Below the pieces are notes generated by a model that did not search any database, was not told the DNA's origin, and saw only the letters and a list, made by a program, of their open reading frames with translations. This document shows, in pieces, positions 8,418 to 17,611 of a stretch of 64,000 nucleotides of DNA (position 1 is its first letter; each line of letters starts with the position of its first letter). This DNA is from Stenotrophomonas rhizophila. Its GTDB lineage: Bacteria; Pseudomonadota; Gammaproteobacteria; Xanthomonadales; Xanthomonadaceae. The stretch lies in contig NZ_CP016294.1 of assembly GCF_001704155.1 (NCBI RefSeq), forward strand, positions 415,001-479,000, read 5' to 3'. Made by a program: the position numbers and the translations under genes.

Positions 8418-10028
8418 TCACATCCGGAACACGCCGAAATCGGTCTTGCGGGCCGGGGCGTTGAGGCTGGCCGACAAGGCCAGGCCCAGCACGCGGCGGG
8501 TGTCGGCCGGGTCGATCACGCCGTCATCCCACAACCGCGCGCTGGCGTAGTAGGGGTGGCCCTGCTGCTCGAACTGGTCGCGGATCGGGCTCTTGAAGGT
8601 GTCTTCGTCCTGCGCCGACCACTGCCCGCCCTTGGCTTCAATGCCATCACGCTTCACCGTGGCCAGTACGCTGGCCGCCTGCTCGCCGCCCATCACGCCG
8701 ATGCGCGCGTTCGGCCACATCCACAGGAAGTTGGGCGAGTAGGCGCGGCCGCACATGCCGTAGTTGCCGGCGCCGAACGAACCGCCGATCACCACCGTGA
8801 ACTTGGGCACCTTGGCGCAGGCCACCGCCATCACCAGCTTGGCTCCGTCCTTGGCGATGCCGCCGTGTTCGTACTTGCGCCCGACCATGAAGCCGGTGAT
8901 GTTCTGCAGGAACACCAGCGGAATGCCGCGCTGGGTGCACAGCTCGATGAAGTGCGCGCCCTTGAGTGCCGATTCGGAGAACAGGATGCCGTTGTTGGCG
9001 ATGATCCCCACCGGGTAGCCGTGCAGGTGCGCGAAGCCGGTCACCAGCGTGTTGCCGTAGCGCGGCTTGAATTCGTCGAAGCGCGAATCGTCCACCAGGC
9101 GCATGATCACCTCGCGCACGTCGTAGGGCTTGCGCGTGTCGGCCGGGATCACCCCGTACAGTTCCTGCGCCGGGTAGCGCGGTTCCACCGGCGCCTGCAC
9201 CGCCAGCGCCGGCTCGGGCTTGCGCCAGTTGAGCTGGGCGATGATCGCGCGCACCCGGGCCAGTGCCTGCAGGTCGTTGTCGGCCATGTGGTCGGCCACC
9301 CCGGAAATGCGCGTGTGCACATCGGCACCGCCTAGTTCCTCGGCGGTGACCACTTCACCGGTGGCGGCCTTCACCAGCGGCGGGCCGCCCAGGAAGATGG
9401 TGCCCTGCTCGCGCACGATCACCGTTTCATCGCTCATCGCCGGCACGTAGGCGCCGCCGGCGGTGCACGAACCCATCACGCAGGCGATCTGCGGAATGCC
9501 CTGCGCCGACAGGTTGGCCTGGTTGTAGAAGATCCGGCCGAAATGGTCGCGGTCCGGGAACACCTCGTCCTGCAGCGGCAGGAACGCGCCACCGGAATCC
9601 ACCAGGTAGATGCACGGCAGCCGGTTCTGTTCGGCCACCTCCTGCGCGCGCAGGTGCTTCTTCACCGTCATCGGGTAATAGGTGCCGCCCTTGACCGTGG
9701 CATCGTTGGCCACGATCACGCATTCCACCCCGGACACCCGACCAATGCCGGCCACCGCGCCTGCGCTGGCGATGCTGTCGCCATACATGCCGTGCGCCGC
9801 CAATGGTGCGATCTCCAGGAACGCGCTGCCCGGGTCGAGCAGGGCATCGATGCGGTCGCGCACCAGCAGCTTGCCGCGCGCGGTGTGTTTCTGCCGCGCC
9901 GCTTCCGTGCCGCCCAGCGCGGTCTGCGCCAGGGTGGCGCGCAGGTCGTCGACCACCGCCTGCAACGCAGTGCGGTTGGCCTCGAAGCTCTCGCTGCCCG
10001 GTTGCAGTTGGGTGCTCAGTACCGTCAT
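8418..10028 (-). CDS. liuB: 3-methylcrotonyl-CoA carboxylase beta (carboxyltransferase) subunit
   Basis: Carboxyltransferase subunit, 536 residues, the usual length. It transfers carboxyl from biotin on LiuD to 3-methylcrotonyl-CoA, giving 3-methylglutaconyl-CoA. Typical motifs include [18 protein letters not shown] near the start, the crotonase-fold segments [17 protein letters not shown] and [16 protein letters not shown], and the C-terminal [18 protein letters not shown] with [10 protein letters not shown]. It sits 10 bases after liuA and before liuD on the same strand, as expected for one transcript. The hydratase liuC that often lies between liuB and liuD is absent here. Confidence 0.94.
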   Translation of the reverse strand: MTVLSTQLQPGSESFEANRTALQAVVDDLRATLAQTALGGTEAARQKHTARGKLLVRDRIDALLDPGSAFLEIAPLAAHGMYGDSIASAGAVAGIGRVSGVECVIVANDATVKGGTYYPMTVKKHLRAQEVAEQNRLPCIYLVDSGGAFLPLQDEVFPDRDHFGRIFYNQANLSAQGIPQIACVMGSCTAGGAYVPAMSDETVIVREQGTIFLGGPPLVKAATGEVVTAEELGGADVHTRISGVADHMADNDLQALARVRAIIAQLNWRKPEPALAVQAPVEPRYPAQELYGVIPADTRKPYDVREVIMRLVDDSRFDEFKPRYGNTLVTGFAHLHGYPVGIIANNGILFSESALKGAHFIELCTQRGIPLVFLQNITGFMVGRKYEHGGIAKDGAKLVMAVACAKVPKFTVVIGGSFGAGNYGMCGRAYSPNFLWMWPNARIGVMGGEQAASVLATVKRDGIEAKGGQWSAQDEDTFKSPIRDQFEQQGHPYYASARLWDDGVIDPADTRRVLGLALSASLNAPARKTDFGVFRM

Positions 10029-10038
10029 GGCTTCGTCC

Positions 10039-11202
10039 TTACTTGGTGCGCTGGAACAGTTCGCGGCCGATCAGCATGCGGCGGATTTCCGAGGTGCCCG
10101 CGCCGATTTCATACAGCTTGGCATCGCGCCACAAGCGCCCGGTGGGGTATTCGTTGATGTAGCCGTTGCCGCCCAGGATCTGGATCGCCTGGCCGGTCAG
10201 CCAGGTGGCCTTCTCGGCCGAATACAGGATCGCACCGGCCGCATCCTGGCGGGTGGTGCGGCCCAGGTCGCAGGCGCGCGCCACCGCATACACATACGCG
10301 CGGCAGGCGTTGAGGCCCACGTACATGTCGGCCAGCTTGGCCTGCATCAGCTGGAACGTGCCGATCGCCTGGCCGAACTGCTTGCGCTCATGCACGTACG
10401 GCATCACCACGTCCATCGCGGCCGACATCAGGCCCAGCGGGCCGCCGGACAGCACCACGCGCTCGAAATCCAGGCCGGACATCAGCACGTTCACGCCACC
10501 GCCGACCGCGCCCAGCACGTTCGCTTCGGGCACTTCGCAGTCCTCGAACACCAGCTCGCAGGTGTTGGAGCCGCGCATGCCCAGCTTGTCCAGCTTCTGC
10601 GCGGTGGAGAAGCCCTTCATGCCCTTTTCGACCAGGAAGGCGGTGATGCCCTTGGCGCCGGCTTCCACGTCGGTCTTGGCGTACACCACCAGCACGTCGG
10701 CATCCGGGCCGTTGGTGATCCACATCTTGTTGCCGTTGAGCACGTAGTGGTCGCCGCGCTTGTCCGCGCGCAGCTTCATCGACACCACGTCCGAACCGGC
10801 GCCCGGTTCGCTCATGGCCAGCGCGCCGACCTTCTCGCCGCTGCACAGGCCGGGCAGGAAGCGCTGCTTCTGCTCCTCGGTGCCGTTCTTGCGCAGCTGG
10901 TTCACGCACAGGTTCGAATGCGCGCCGTAGGACAGGCCGATGCCGCCGGAGGCGCGCGAAATTTCTTCCATCGCCACCACGTGGGCCAGGTAGCCCATGC
11001 CGCTGCCGCCGTATTCTTCTTCCACGGTCAGGCCGAGCAGGCCCTGCTCGCCGAGCTTGCGCCACAGCGGGTGCGGGAACAGGTTTTCCTCATCGGCCTT
11101 GGCCGCCAGCGGCGCGATCTCGGCCGAGGCAAAATGGGCCACGCTCTGGCGGAGCATGTCGATCTCTTCGCCGAGGTCGAAGTTCATGGTGGGGACGTGC
11201 AT
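10039..11202 (-). CDS. liuA: Isovaleryl-CoA dehydrogenase
   Basis: FAD-dependent acyl-CoA dehydrogenase of 387 residues that oxidises isovaleryl-CoA to 3-methylcrotonyl-CoA, first dedicated step of the liu pathway. I chose ATG 11202 ([18 protein letters not shown]); 11187 is a possible alternative, while the longer frame to 11304 runs into the divergent regulator. Visible family features: [20 protein letters not shown], the acyl-CoA dehydrogenase signature around [32 protein letters not shown], and the C-terminal [20 protein letters not shown]. It is the promoter-proximal gene of liuA-liuB-liuD. Downstream steps (liuC, liuE) are not in this window. Confidence 0.93.
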   Translation of the reverse strand: MHVPTMNFDLGEEIDMLRQSVAHFASAEIAPLAAKADEENLFPHPLWRKLGEQGLLGLTVEEEYGGSGMGYLAHVVAMEEISRASGGIGLSYGAHSNLCVNQLRKNGTEEQKQRFLPGLCSGEKVGALAMSEPGAGSDVVSMKLRADKRGDHYVLNGNKMWITNGPDADVLVVYAKTDVEAGAKGITAFLVEKGMKGFSTAQKLDKLGMRGSNTCELVFEDCEVPEANVLGAVGGGVNVLMSGLDFERVVLSGGPLGLMSAAMDVVMPYVHERKQFGQAIGTFQLMQAKLADMYVGLNACRAYVYAVARACDLGRTTRQDAAGAILYSAEKATWLTGQAIQILGGNGYINEYPTGRLWRDAKLYEIGAGTSEIRRMLIGRELFQRTK

Positions 11203-11277
11203 GAGGCGGCTCCGCAACGGCTGGAAGGGGTCGAATGCTCCCAGCCTAGTCCTCCCGGGGGTAAAAGTGAACACAAA

Positions 11278-11290
11278 TTCAAAAATTGAA
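11278..11290. promoter_or_regulatory. Candidate operator between liuA and the TetR-type regulator
   Basis: A perfect inverted repeat TTCAA-AAA-TTGAA sits in an AT-rich patch 15 bases before the regulator start and 75 bases before liuA. Its place between divergent genes suits autoregulation plus control of the liu operon. Binding is inferred only. Confidence 0.4.
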
Positions 11291-11304
11291 CATAGAATCA
11301 GCAA

Positions 11305-11919
11305 ATGGCCTATAAACGCTCAGCTTTGATGGAAGAACGCCTGGCCGGAGCCCGCGAGCGGATCCTGCTGGCCACCCGGCGCCTGGTGGCGGCCGGCGGC
11401 TACCGGAATGCCCCGGTCACCGCCGTGGCGGCCGAAGCGGGGGTATCCACCGGGCTGATCTACCGGCACTTCCCGTCCAAGGCCGAGCTGTTCGTGGAGG
11501 TGCTGACCGACGCGGTCGAGCACGAACTGCGCATCTTCGAAGCCATCGCCGCCGAACCGCTGCCCGCGCCCGAGCGCCTGCGCCGGGCGATCACCGCCTT
11601 CGTGCGTCGCGCGCTGGCCGGTCCCGGGCTGGCCTACGCCTTCATCGCCGAACCGGTGGATCCGGAAGTGGAAGCCGAGCGCATCCGCTGCCGCCGCCTG
11701 TTCGGTGACGTGTTCCGCCGCATCGTGGCCGATGGCGTTGAAGCCGGCAGTTTCCCTGCGCAGGACACCGACGTGGCGGCCGCCTGCATCGTCGGTGCGT
11801 TCACCGAAGCGTTGGTCGGCCCGACCGCGCCCAGCCGCGATGCGCACGGCGACCAGACCGCGCTGGTCGAATCCATCTGCGTTTTCTGCCTGCGTGCTGC
11901 AGGCGCCTCCCAGGTCTGA
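11305..11919 (+). CDS. TetR-family regulator of the liu operon (LiuQ-like)
   Basis: 204-residue TetR protein with the N-terminal helix-turn-helix (residues about 15-60: [38 protein letters not shown]) and a C-terminal ligand domain. It is divergent from liuA with about 100 bases between starts, the usual arrangement for a local repressor. Known background: many gammaproteobacteria use the MerR-type LiuR, while a TetR-type regulator (LiuQ) is described in betaproteobacteria. A TetR here may therefore be a LiuQ-like control element. Its effector (a CoA thioester of leucine breakdown) is inferred from context. Confidence 0.82.
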   Translation: MAYKRSALMEERLAGARERILLATRRLVAAGGYRNAPVTAVAAEAGVSTGLIYRHFPSKAELFVEVLTDAVEHELRIFEAIAAEPLPAPERLRRAITAFVRRALAGPGLAYAFIAEPVDPEVEAERIRCRRLFGDVFRRIVADGVEAGSFPAQDTDVAAACIVGAFTEALVGPTAPSRDAHGDQTALVESICVFCLRAAGASQV

Positions 11920-12024
11920 TGCTGCATTGCGGTAGTGGGAGGCGGCTTGCAGAGCGCCGCCGACGCTGGTCATACTCGGCCGACAAGCCGTGGTCCAACG
12001 ACTACCAGCCAGGGGTAACAGAGA

Positions 12025-12543
12025 GTGCGGAATTACGACCTCGAGTTCCTGAAACGCTTTTCCATGGTCATTGCCTTATTGATGGCCATCACGCTCGGAT
12101 TGATCCTGTTCGCCGCGTACCTGCACACCCGCATTCCCCCTGAAGTCTCCCCCCAGGCCGCCAAGCGCACCGAACTGCGTATTGCCCCGGCCGGTGCGGT
12201 CTATGCCGGCGCCACCGGTGCTGCCGACCAGGCCGCCGCCAAGGCGGCGGCGATGGCCAAGGCCGCCTCGCAGGTGGCTTACGGCGGCACCACCGACGGC
12301 AAGGTGATCTTCGACAACCTGTGCACCGCCTGCCACACCACCGGCGTCGGCCAGGCACCGACCCTGGACCACGCCCATTGGGATGCGCGCCTGGCCCAGG
12401 GCAAGGACACCCTCTACAAGCACGCCATCGAGGGCTACACCGGCCCGGATGGCGGGATCATGCCGCCCAAGGGCGGCAACCCTGGCCTGAGCGAAGAGCA
12501 GATCCACGCCACCGTCGATTGGATGCTCGCAAACCTGAAATAA
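12025..12543 (+). CDS. Cytochrome c5-family protein, membrane anchored
   Basis: 172 residues starting at GTG 12025, preceded by AGGGG about 9 bases upstream. An N-terminal hydrophobic segment (about 13-32, FSMVIALLMAITLGLILFAA) acts as uncleaved anchor or signal. An Ala-rich linker follows (AADQAAAKAAAMAKAASQVA). The C-terminal class I cytochrome c domain has one haem-binding CxxCH (NLCTACHTTG) and a likely axial Met in GGIMPPKGGN. It would carry electrons at the periplasmic face of the inner membrane. No oxidase or reductase gene is adjacent, so the partner is unknown. Confidence 0.88.
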   Translation: MRNYDLEFLKRFSMVIALLMAITLGLILFAAYLHTRIPPEVSPQAAKRTELRIAPAGAVYAGATGAADQAAAKAAAMAKAASQVAYGGTTDGKVIFDNLCTACHTTGVGQAPTLDHAHWDARLAQGKDTLYKHAIEGYTGPDGGIMPPKGGNPGLSEEQIHATVDWMLANLK

Positions 12544-12575
12544 CCGGCGAGCATCACGAACGGCAGAGCCGACAG

Positions 12576-12717
12576 GTAGAGCCGACTGTTAGTCGGCTGA
12601 GGGTAGAGCCGACTGTCAGTCGGCTGAGGGTAGAGCCGACTGTCAGTCGGCTGCCGTTCGCGCGGACCCTGCAACCTCCCGTGCTCCGGAGCCAAGCCGA
12701 CTGTTAGTCGGCTCTAC
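12576..12717. repeat. Cluster of four SMAG/REP-type palindromes
   Basis: Three head-to-tail copies begin GTAGAGCCGACTGT(T/C)AG and close with TCGGCT, at 12576-12598, 12603-12625 and 12630-12652. They are spaced exactly 27 bases apart and joined by GAGG. A fourth lies inverted at 12695-12717. Each can fold into a short stem with arms AGCCGACT/AGTCGGCT. This matches the GTAG-headed SMAG family of Stenotrophomonas. The cluster sits between the cytochrome gene and the nuclease gene, a region that otherwise holds no gene. Confidence 0.85.
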
Positions 12718-12824
12718 CGGCCGGGTCCAACCGACCCGCCCGGTCCGCGCATCCAGCCTCTCCGGCAAAGCCGACTTTCATATTTCACGGTTACCCTGTG
12801 CACCCGTTCCCGGACTCCCCGCCG

Positions 12825-14264
12825 ATGCGCCGTCGCACCATTGCCCTTGCTCTGTCGCTGATCCTCCCGGCCACCGCCTTCGCCCAGGCCCAGCCGCAGC
12901 CACACCCGACCGCATCGACCCCGGCGACCTCCGCCACCATCACCCTCACCGCCGCGCCCACCGACTGGCGCACCCTCGACGGCCAGCACGTGCGCATCGC
13001 CGCCCCGCTGACCCTGGCCGGCACCGACGGCCTGGCCCGCTTCGGCGAACTCACCGTCGCCTTCGACGGCCGCCTCTGGCAGCCCAGCGAAGTGGCCGCT
13101 CCCGGCACCGACGCCCACGCCAAAGTGATCGCCGACAACCAGCGCCGCCGCCTGCTGCTCGATGACGGCAGCACCGCGCGCGACCCGGGTCCGGTGGCCT
13201 ACCTGCCCGCCGCTGCCACCCTGCGCACCGGCACCGTGCTGCGCAACGTCGAAGGCATCGTCCACGTGGACGCCAAGGGCACCCCGCGCCTGCAGGTCAC
13301 CACCCCGCTGACGCTGCCGGCACTGAACCGGCCGGCCGCCCCGGTGGTGCCCGGCGCGCTCAAGGTGGCCGCCTTCAACCTGGAAAACTTCTTCAACGGC
13401 GACGGCCAGGGCGGCGGTTACCCGACCCTGCGCGGCGCCCGCACCCTGGCCGAACACCAGGCCCAGACCGCCAAGCTGGTGGCCACCGTCAACGCGCTCG
13501 GCGCCGACGTGGCCGCGCTGATGGAACTGGAAAACGACGGCTACGGCCCGCAGTCGGCGATTGCCGAACTGGTCGCCGCGCTCAATGCCAACCGCGGCAA
13601 AGGTGCGGACTGGGCCTTCATCGACGCCGGCAAGGGCCCGGGCGAGAACCCCATCCGCGTGGGCATCATCTACCGCAGCTCGCGGGTGACCCCGGTCGGC
13701 GCCCCGGCCGTGCTCGATACGGCCCCGTTCGGCCCGCACAGCCGCGTACCGCTGGCCCAGGCGTTCCGCGCCGGCAAGGGCGCGCCGTTCGTGGTGGTGG
13801 CCAACCACTTCAAGTCCAAGGGCTGCTCGGAAGCGGCCGGCGCCGATGCCGACCAGAACGACGGCCAGGCCTGCTGGAACGCCACCCGCGTGGAATCGGC
13901 GCGCCTGCTCAACCAGTGGCTGGGCACGGACCCGACCGGCGCCGGCACCACCGACGCGATCCTGCTGGGCGACTTCAACGCCTACGCGATGGAAGCCCCG
14001 ATCCGCACCCTGCACGACGCCGGCTGGCGCGATGCCTTCGCCGTGGCCAAGGTCGAGCGCCCCTACAGCTACGTCTACAACGGCATGACCGGCCGCCTCG
14101 ACCACGCCCTGCTCAGCCCGGGCATGGCCAAGCGCCTGCGCGGCGCGGCCGAATGGCACATCAATGCAGACGAAGCCGACGACGTCGGTTACCGCGACCG
14201 CAACGAAGCCGGCCCTTGGCGCAGTTCCGACCACGACCCGTTGATCCTCGGTTTCGACCGGTAA
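12825..14264 (+). CDS. Exported endonuclease/exonuclease/phosphatase-family nuclease
   Basis: Start chosen at ATG 12825 because it gives a clean signal peptide (MRRRTIALALSLILPATAFA, cleavage near residue 20). A GTG at 12798 is in frame but only adds nine residues. The 479-residue product has an N-terminal domain of about 170 residues and a C-terminal DNase I-like domain. Motifs: VAAFNLENFF (catalytic Asn), ALMELENDGYG (metal Glu), GDFNAY (active Asp/Asn), and WRSSDHDPLIL (catalytic Asp-His). This is the layout of extracellular nucleases of the ExeM/NucH type. Likely secreted or periplasmic DNase for nutrient recovery or biofilm DNA turnover; substrate not shown by sequence. Confidence 0.85.
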   Translation: MRRRTIALALSLILPATAFAQAQPQPHPTASTPATSATITLTAAPTDWRTLDGQHVRIAAPLTLAGTDGLARFGELTVAFDGRLWQPSEVAAPGTDAHAKVIADNQRRRLLLDDGSTARDPGPVAYLPAAATLRTGTVLRNVEGIVHVDAKGTPRLQVTTPLTLPALNRPAAPVVPGALKVAAFNLENFFNGDGQGGGYPTLRGARTLAEHQAQTAKLVATVNALGADVAALMELENDGYGPQSAIAELVAALNANRGKGADWAFIDAGKGPGENPIRVGIIYRSSRVTPVGAPAVLDTAPFGPHSRVPLAQAFRAGKGAPFVVVANHFKSKGCSEAAGADADQNDGQACWNATRVESARLLNQWLGTDPTGAGTTDAILLGDFNAYAMEAPIRTLHDAGWRDAFAVAKVERPYSYVYNGMTGRLDHALLSPGMAKRLRGAAEWHINADEADDVGYRDRNEAGPWRSSDHDPLILGFDR

Positions 14265-14279
14265 CGCCCCGAATACAGG

Positions 14280-14340
14280 CGGATATCGAACCGGAAACGA
14301 ACGGATATCGAACCGGTAGGTGCCGACCGTTGGTCGGCAC
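14280..14340 (+). repeat. 15-bp direct repeat followed by a SMAG element
   Basis: CGGATATCGAACCGG occurs at 14280-14294 and again at 14302-14316. The second copy runs into a SMAG palindrome at 14316-14340 with arms GTGCCGACC/GGTCGGCAC. The block lies between the convergent nuclease and transporter genes and may serve as a bidirectional transcript end. Confidence 0.7.
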
Positions 14341-14351
14341 TGCGCGCGGTC

Positions 14352-15209
14352 TCACCCCCACGCGATAAACCCAATCGCCACCACCGCCAACACCAGGCCC
14401 GCGCGGTTCCACCGCGTGGTCGGCTCGCCGAACGCCAACACCCCCACCAGCGCTCCCAGCACCACCACGCCGATATTCATCCCGGCAAACACCGTGGCCG
14501 GGCTGTCCGGCATCGCCTGGTGGGCGTGCACGTAAAACAGGATGTTGCCGCCGTTGAGCAGCCCCAACAGCGCCCCCGCACCCACGTTGCGCGCGCGCAA
14601 GCGGCTGCGCCCACTGAAGTGCCGCCACAGCTGCAGCCCCAGCATCAACACAAACGCAATGCTGAAACACGCCAGCAGTGCCGCCATCGACGGCGTCCCC
14701 GACAGCGCCACCTGCTTCAGCAGCACATCCACCAGCGCAAAGCCCACCCACACCGCCAGCAGCCAGCGCCAGCTGCCCGCCTCACCAGCCACCGCCGGCC
14801 CACGCGGGCGCAGGCTGATGCCCAGCATCGCCACCAACCCCAGCCCCAGTCCAAGCAGCTTGAGCGCGGTCGCGGTCTGCCCAAAGAACACAAACGCAGC
14901 CAACAACGACAGCAACAGCGACAACCGCTGCGCCACATCCGTGCGCACGATCCCGGCCACCGCCACCGTGCGGCCCAGCACCAGGAACAGCGAAGGCAGT
15001 ACCACCGCCAGCACCAGCAGCGCCGGCCACGGCGCATGGCTTGATTGCAGCGCCTCCAGCGGCGGCTGCAGCACCCCCGCCGTAAGCCCGGCGGCCACCA
15101 GGTAATTCCAGGTCACCATCTGGGCGACATCCAGCTGGCGGCGTGCGGCCAGCTTCAGCAGCACCGACACCAACACGCTGCAGACCACGCTGAAAAGCAG
15201 ATAGAACAT
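14352..15209 (-). CDS. EamA/DMT-superfamily transporter
   Basis: 285-residue, highly hydrophobic protein with about ten predicted membrane helices arranged as two five-helix halves, the DMT/EamA pattern. The first half starts MFYLLFSVVCSVLVSVLLKL. A Gly-rich segment typical of the second half is seen near the end (NGGNILFYVHAHQAMPDSPA, VVVLGALVGVLAFGEP). DMT proteins export or import small metabolites across the inner membrane. Nothing in the sequence or the neighbours indicates the substrate. It is divergent from the alpha/beta hydrolase gene, with 55 bases between starts. Confidence 0.85.
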   Translation of the reverse strand: MFYLLFSVVCSVLVSVLLKLAARRQLDVAQMVTWNYLVAAGLTAGVLQPPLEALQSSHAPWPALLVLAVVLPSLFLVLGRTVAVAGIVRTDVAQRLSLLLSLLAAFVFFGQTATALKLLGLGLGLVAMLGISLRPRGPAVAGEAGSWRWLLAVWVGFALVDVLLKQVALSGTPSMAALLACFSIAFVLMLGLQLWRHFSGRSRLRARNVGAGALLGLLNGGNILFYVHAHQAMPDSPATVFAGMNIGVVVLGALVGVLAFGEPTTRWNRAGLVLAVVAIGFIAWG

Positions 15210-15264
15210 GGGGTTCCAGGCAGGCGCGGCAGTGCAGCCCGCGGGGGAGCGGTATTATGACGCC

Positions 15265-15939
15265 ATGCACAATCCCCCTTTCCCCAATGAAAGCACCACC
15301 CTGCAGCTGGCCGGCCCGGTTGGCGCGCTGGACGTGATGGTCGACCCGCCCAAGGCCGACGTGCCCGCGCAGCCGGTGGTGGCGGTCATCTGCCACCCGC
15401 TGTCCACTGAAGGCGGCAGCATGCACAACAAGGTGGTGACCATGGTCGGCACCACCCTGCGCGAGCTGGGCATTGCCACCGTGCGCTTCAACTTCCGCAG
15501 CGTCGGCACCTCGGCCGGCGGGTTCGACCATGGCGTGGGCGAGCAGGACGACCTCAAGGCCGTGGTGGCCTGGGTGCGCCAGCAGCGCCCCGACGCCACC
15601 CTGTGGCTGGCCGGCTTCAGCTTCGGCGCCTTCGTCTCCCTGCGCGCGGCCGCCGAGCTGCAGCCGCAGGTGCTGATCTCGATCGCCCCGCCCGCCGGGC
15701 GCTGGGACTTCGGCGGCGTGCAGCCGCCGGCCAACTGGCTGGTCATCCAGGGCGAGGCCGACGAAATCGTCGACCCGCAGGCGGTCTATGACTGGCTGGA
15801 CCAGCTGGGCGCCCCGCACGAACTGGTGCGCATGCCCGAAACCAGCCACTTCTTCCACCGCAAGCTGATCGACCTGCGCGGCGCGGTGCTCCACGGCGTC
15901 AAGGGCTGGCTGCCGAACCCGGAAAGCGCCACCGCATGA
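15265..15939 (+). CDS. Alpha/beta-hydrolase (COG2945-like)
   Basis: Start at ATG 15265 (MHNPPFPNESTTLQL); the upstream in-frame start overlaps the divergent transporter. The 224-residue protein is a small alpha/beta-hydrolase: HPLSTEGG (oxyanion region), nucleophile elbow GFSFGA (Ser about 120), an acidic residue in QGEADEIVD and catalytic His in ETSHFFH. Cytosolic, substrate unknown. Its last four bases overlap the zapE start (ATGA at 15936), so the two are coupled. Confidence 0.85.
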   Translation: MHNPPFPNESTTLQLAGPVGALDVMVDPPKADVPAQPVVAVICHPLSTEGGSMHNKVVTMVGTTLRELGIATVRFNFRSVGTSAGGFDHGVGEQDDLKAVVAWVRQQRPDATLWLAGFSFGAFVSLRAAAELQPQVLISIAPPAGRWDFGGVQPPANWLVIQGEADEIVDPQAVYDWLDQLGAPHELVRMPETSHFFHRKLIDLRGAVLHGVKGWLPNPESATA

Positions 15940-17036
15940 GCGATACCGCACTGACCCCGTCGCAGCGCTACGCCGAAGGCGTGGCCCGGGGCGAATGGCA
16001 GAACGACCCGGCCCAGCACGCCGCCCTGGCCGAGCTGGACCGCATCCACCTGGCGCTGGTCGACAGCGCCCAGGACGGCTGGCTGGATCGCCTGTCCGCC
16101 TTCTGGAAGAAGCCGGACCCGGTCAAGGGCCTGTATTTCTGGGGCGGGGTAGGGCGCGGCAAGACCTTCCTGGTGGACCTGTTCTACGACGGGCTGCCGA
16201 TCGAACAGAAGTACCGCACCCACTTCCACCGCTTCATGCGCGGCATCCACGAGCGCCTGCGCGAACACCAGGGGCAGAGCGACCCGCTGGCCCGGATCGC
16301 CCAGGAATGGCGCGCCAAGCTGCGCGTACTGGTGCTGGACGAGTTCTTCGTCACCGACATCGGCGATGCCATGCTGCTGGCGCGCCTGCTCGAACGCCTG
16401 TTCGCCGAAGGGGTGACCCTGGTTACCACCTCCAACACGGCGGTGGAGAACCTGTACCTGAATGGCCTGCAGCGCGACAGCTTCCTGCCTGCCATCGGCC
16501 TGCTGCAGACCTACTGCGTGGAGCTGTACGCCGAGGGCACCGAAGACTACCGGATGCGCGCGCTGACCCATTCGCCGGTCTACCAGGCCCCGCGCGACGA
16601 GCACAGCGATGCCTGGCTGGCCAGCCGCTGGGCCGCGCTGAGCGGCGGCCAGCCGCCCAAGCCGGGCAACATCGAGATCGAAGCACGCAAGATTCCGGTG
16701 CGCGCCCGGGGCAAGAGCATCGTCTGGTTCGACTTCAAGGCCCTGTGCGAAGGCCCGCGCGGCCCCTCGGACTACATCGAGATCGCCCGCGAGTTCAACA
16801 CCGTGCTGCTGGGTGACATCCCGCATTTCGACCGCATGAATGAAGATGCCGCGCGCCGCTTCGTGAACCTGATCGACGAGCTGTACGACCGCCACGTCAA
16901 CCTGGTCTGCACCGCCACCGACGCCCCGGTAGCCCTCTACACCGGCACCCGCCTGCAGGGCGCCTTCGAGCGCACCGCCTCGCGCCTGATAGAAATGCAG
17001 AGCGCCGAATACCTCGGCACGCCCCACAGGGCGTAA
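15936..17036 (+). CDS. zapE: Cell division ATPase ZapE (AFG1-like)
   Basis: 366-residue P-loop ATPase of the AFG1/ZapE family, associated with FtsZ-ring function and membrane integrity. Walker A is GGVGRGKT at residues 70-77 and Walker B LVLDEF near 133-137. TTSNTAVENLYLNGLQR is the conserved sensor-1 block, and the C-terminal part (PHFDRMNEDAARRFVNLIDE, YDRHVNL) is typical. Length fits the family. Translationally coupled to the preceding hydrolase by a 4-base overlap. Confidence 0.93.
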   Translation: MSDTALTPSQRYAEGVARGEWQNDPAQHAALAELDRIHLALVDSAQDGWLDRLSAFWKKPDPVKGLYFWGGVGRGKTFLVDLFYDGLPIEQKYRTHFHRFMRGIHERLREHQGQSDPLARIAQEWRAKLRVLVLDEFFVTDIGDAMLLARLLERLFAEGVTLVTTSNTAVENLYLNGLQRDSFLPAIGLLQTYCVELYAEGTEDYRMRALTHSPVYQAPRDEHSDAWLASRWAALSGGQPPKPGNIEIEARKIPVRARGKSIVWFDFKALCEGPRGPSDYIEIAREFNTVLLGDIPHFDRMNEDAARRFVNLIDELYDRHVNLVCTATDAPVALYTGTRLQGAFERTASRLIEMQSAEYLGTPHRA

Positions 17037-17313
17037 CCGGGGCAACCGGCCGCCGTCACCCGGGCTGGAACAACGAGCCGGAACAAGGCGTAGGGACACG
17101 CCATGCGTGTCCGCGCGGTGCCCGATCCGCGCGTAATTGTTACGCCCGCGTGACGCCCAACTGTTCCGTTTTTCGACCCCCTCCATCGCACGAAAAGTCG
17201 CCCCCAACCCTTGACTGCGCACTCGCTTTCGACGGGTCGCGACCGTTCGTCGGACGCCTGCAACACCGAATCCTTGCGCCGCAAGGGATTGGCCTGATTC
17301 CCTACATTTGGCG
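17037..17313. other. Gene-free stretch before the nrdA promoter
   Basis: No gene is supported. A SMAG-type palindrome (GTAGGGACACGCC then ATGCGTGTCC) lies at 17090-17112, and a perfect inverted repeat GCGTAA-TTG-TTACGC at 17131-17145. The second could be an operator, but its target is unclear. Confidence 0.55.
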
Positions 17314-17346
17314 TTGACGGCCCCCTATACCCCCACTATCTTGTGG
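17314..17346 (+). promoter_or_regulatory. nrdA promoter overlapped by a candidate NrdR box
   Basis: TTGACG (17314-17319) and TATCTT (17337-17342) are spaced by 17 bases, a good sigma70 arrangement. The imperfect palindrome CCACTATCTTGTGG (17333-17346, perfect outer arms CCAC/GTGG) covers the -10. It resembles NrdR boxes, which normally occur in pairs upstream of ribonucleotide reductase genes. A clear second box was not found. Binding is inferred. Confidence 0.5.
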
Positions 17347-17611
17347 CCGTCGGTCTCTTCGACCACAAGTCGAAGGGTCCAACGGGCCCAACGCCCACCG
17401 ACAACCGCATGCCGTACAGGGTGCGGTGCTGGTAGCACCAGTCTCCGGGGGGAGATGACCGGTGACGCAAGGGGAATCGTCCGCAGCGCCAGTGCGCCGG
17501 TCGCGTCCCATGCGACACCGATAGTCCACCCTGAGCGCTGAGCGCATCGGCCCCACGCCTGCCCCGCAGGCGACCCTGCACCACCCCAAATCACGCCAAG
17601 AGGAAAACGCC
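17347..17611 (+). other. Long structured 5' leader of nrdA
   Basis: About 265 bases separate the promoter from the nrdA start with no credible gene. Three compact hairpins are visible: CTTCGAC/GTCGAAG (17357-17375), GGTGCT/AGCACC (17425-17439) and TCTCC/GGAGA (17442-17455). More GC-rich pairing potential follows up to about 17560. It does not match a riboswitch class I can name with confidence. Confidence 0.4.

Noticed and set aside
12576..12717. Evenly spaced repeats resembling a tiny CRISPR array
   Set aside because: Spacers are only four bases and constant, and units are GTAG-headed palindromes of the SMAG type found singly elsewhere in the window.
17425..17560. Second cobalamin riboswitch in the nrdA leader
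   Set aside because: GGTGCT and GGGGAATC-like words occur, but the conserved GAGCTGCCCCGCA block and order of elements are missing.
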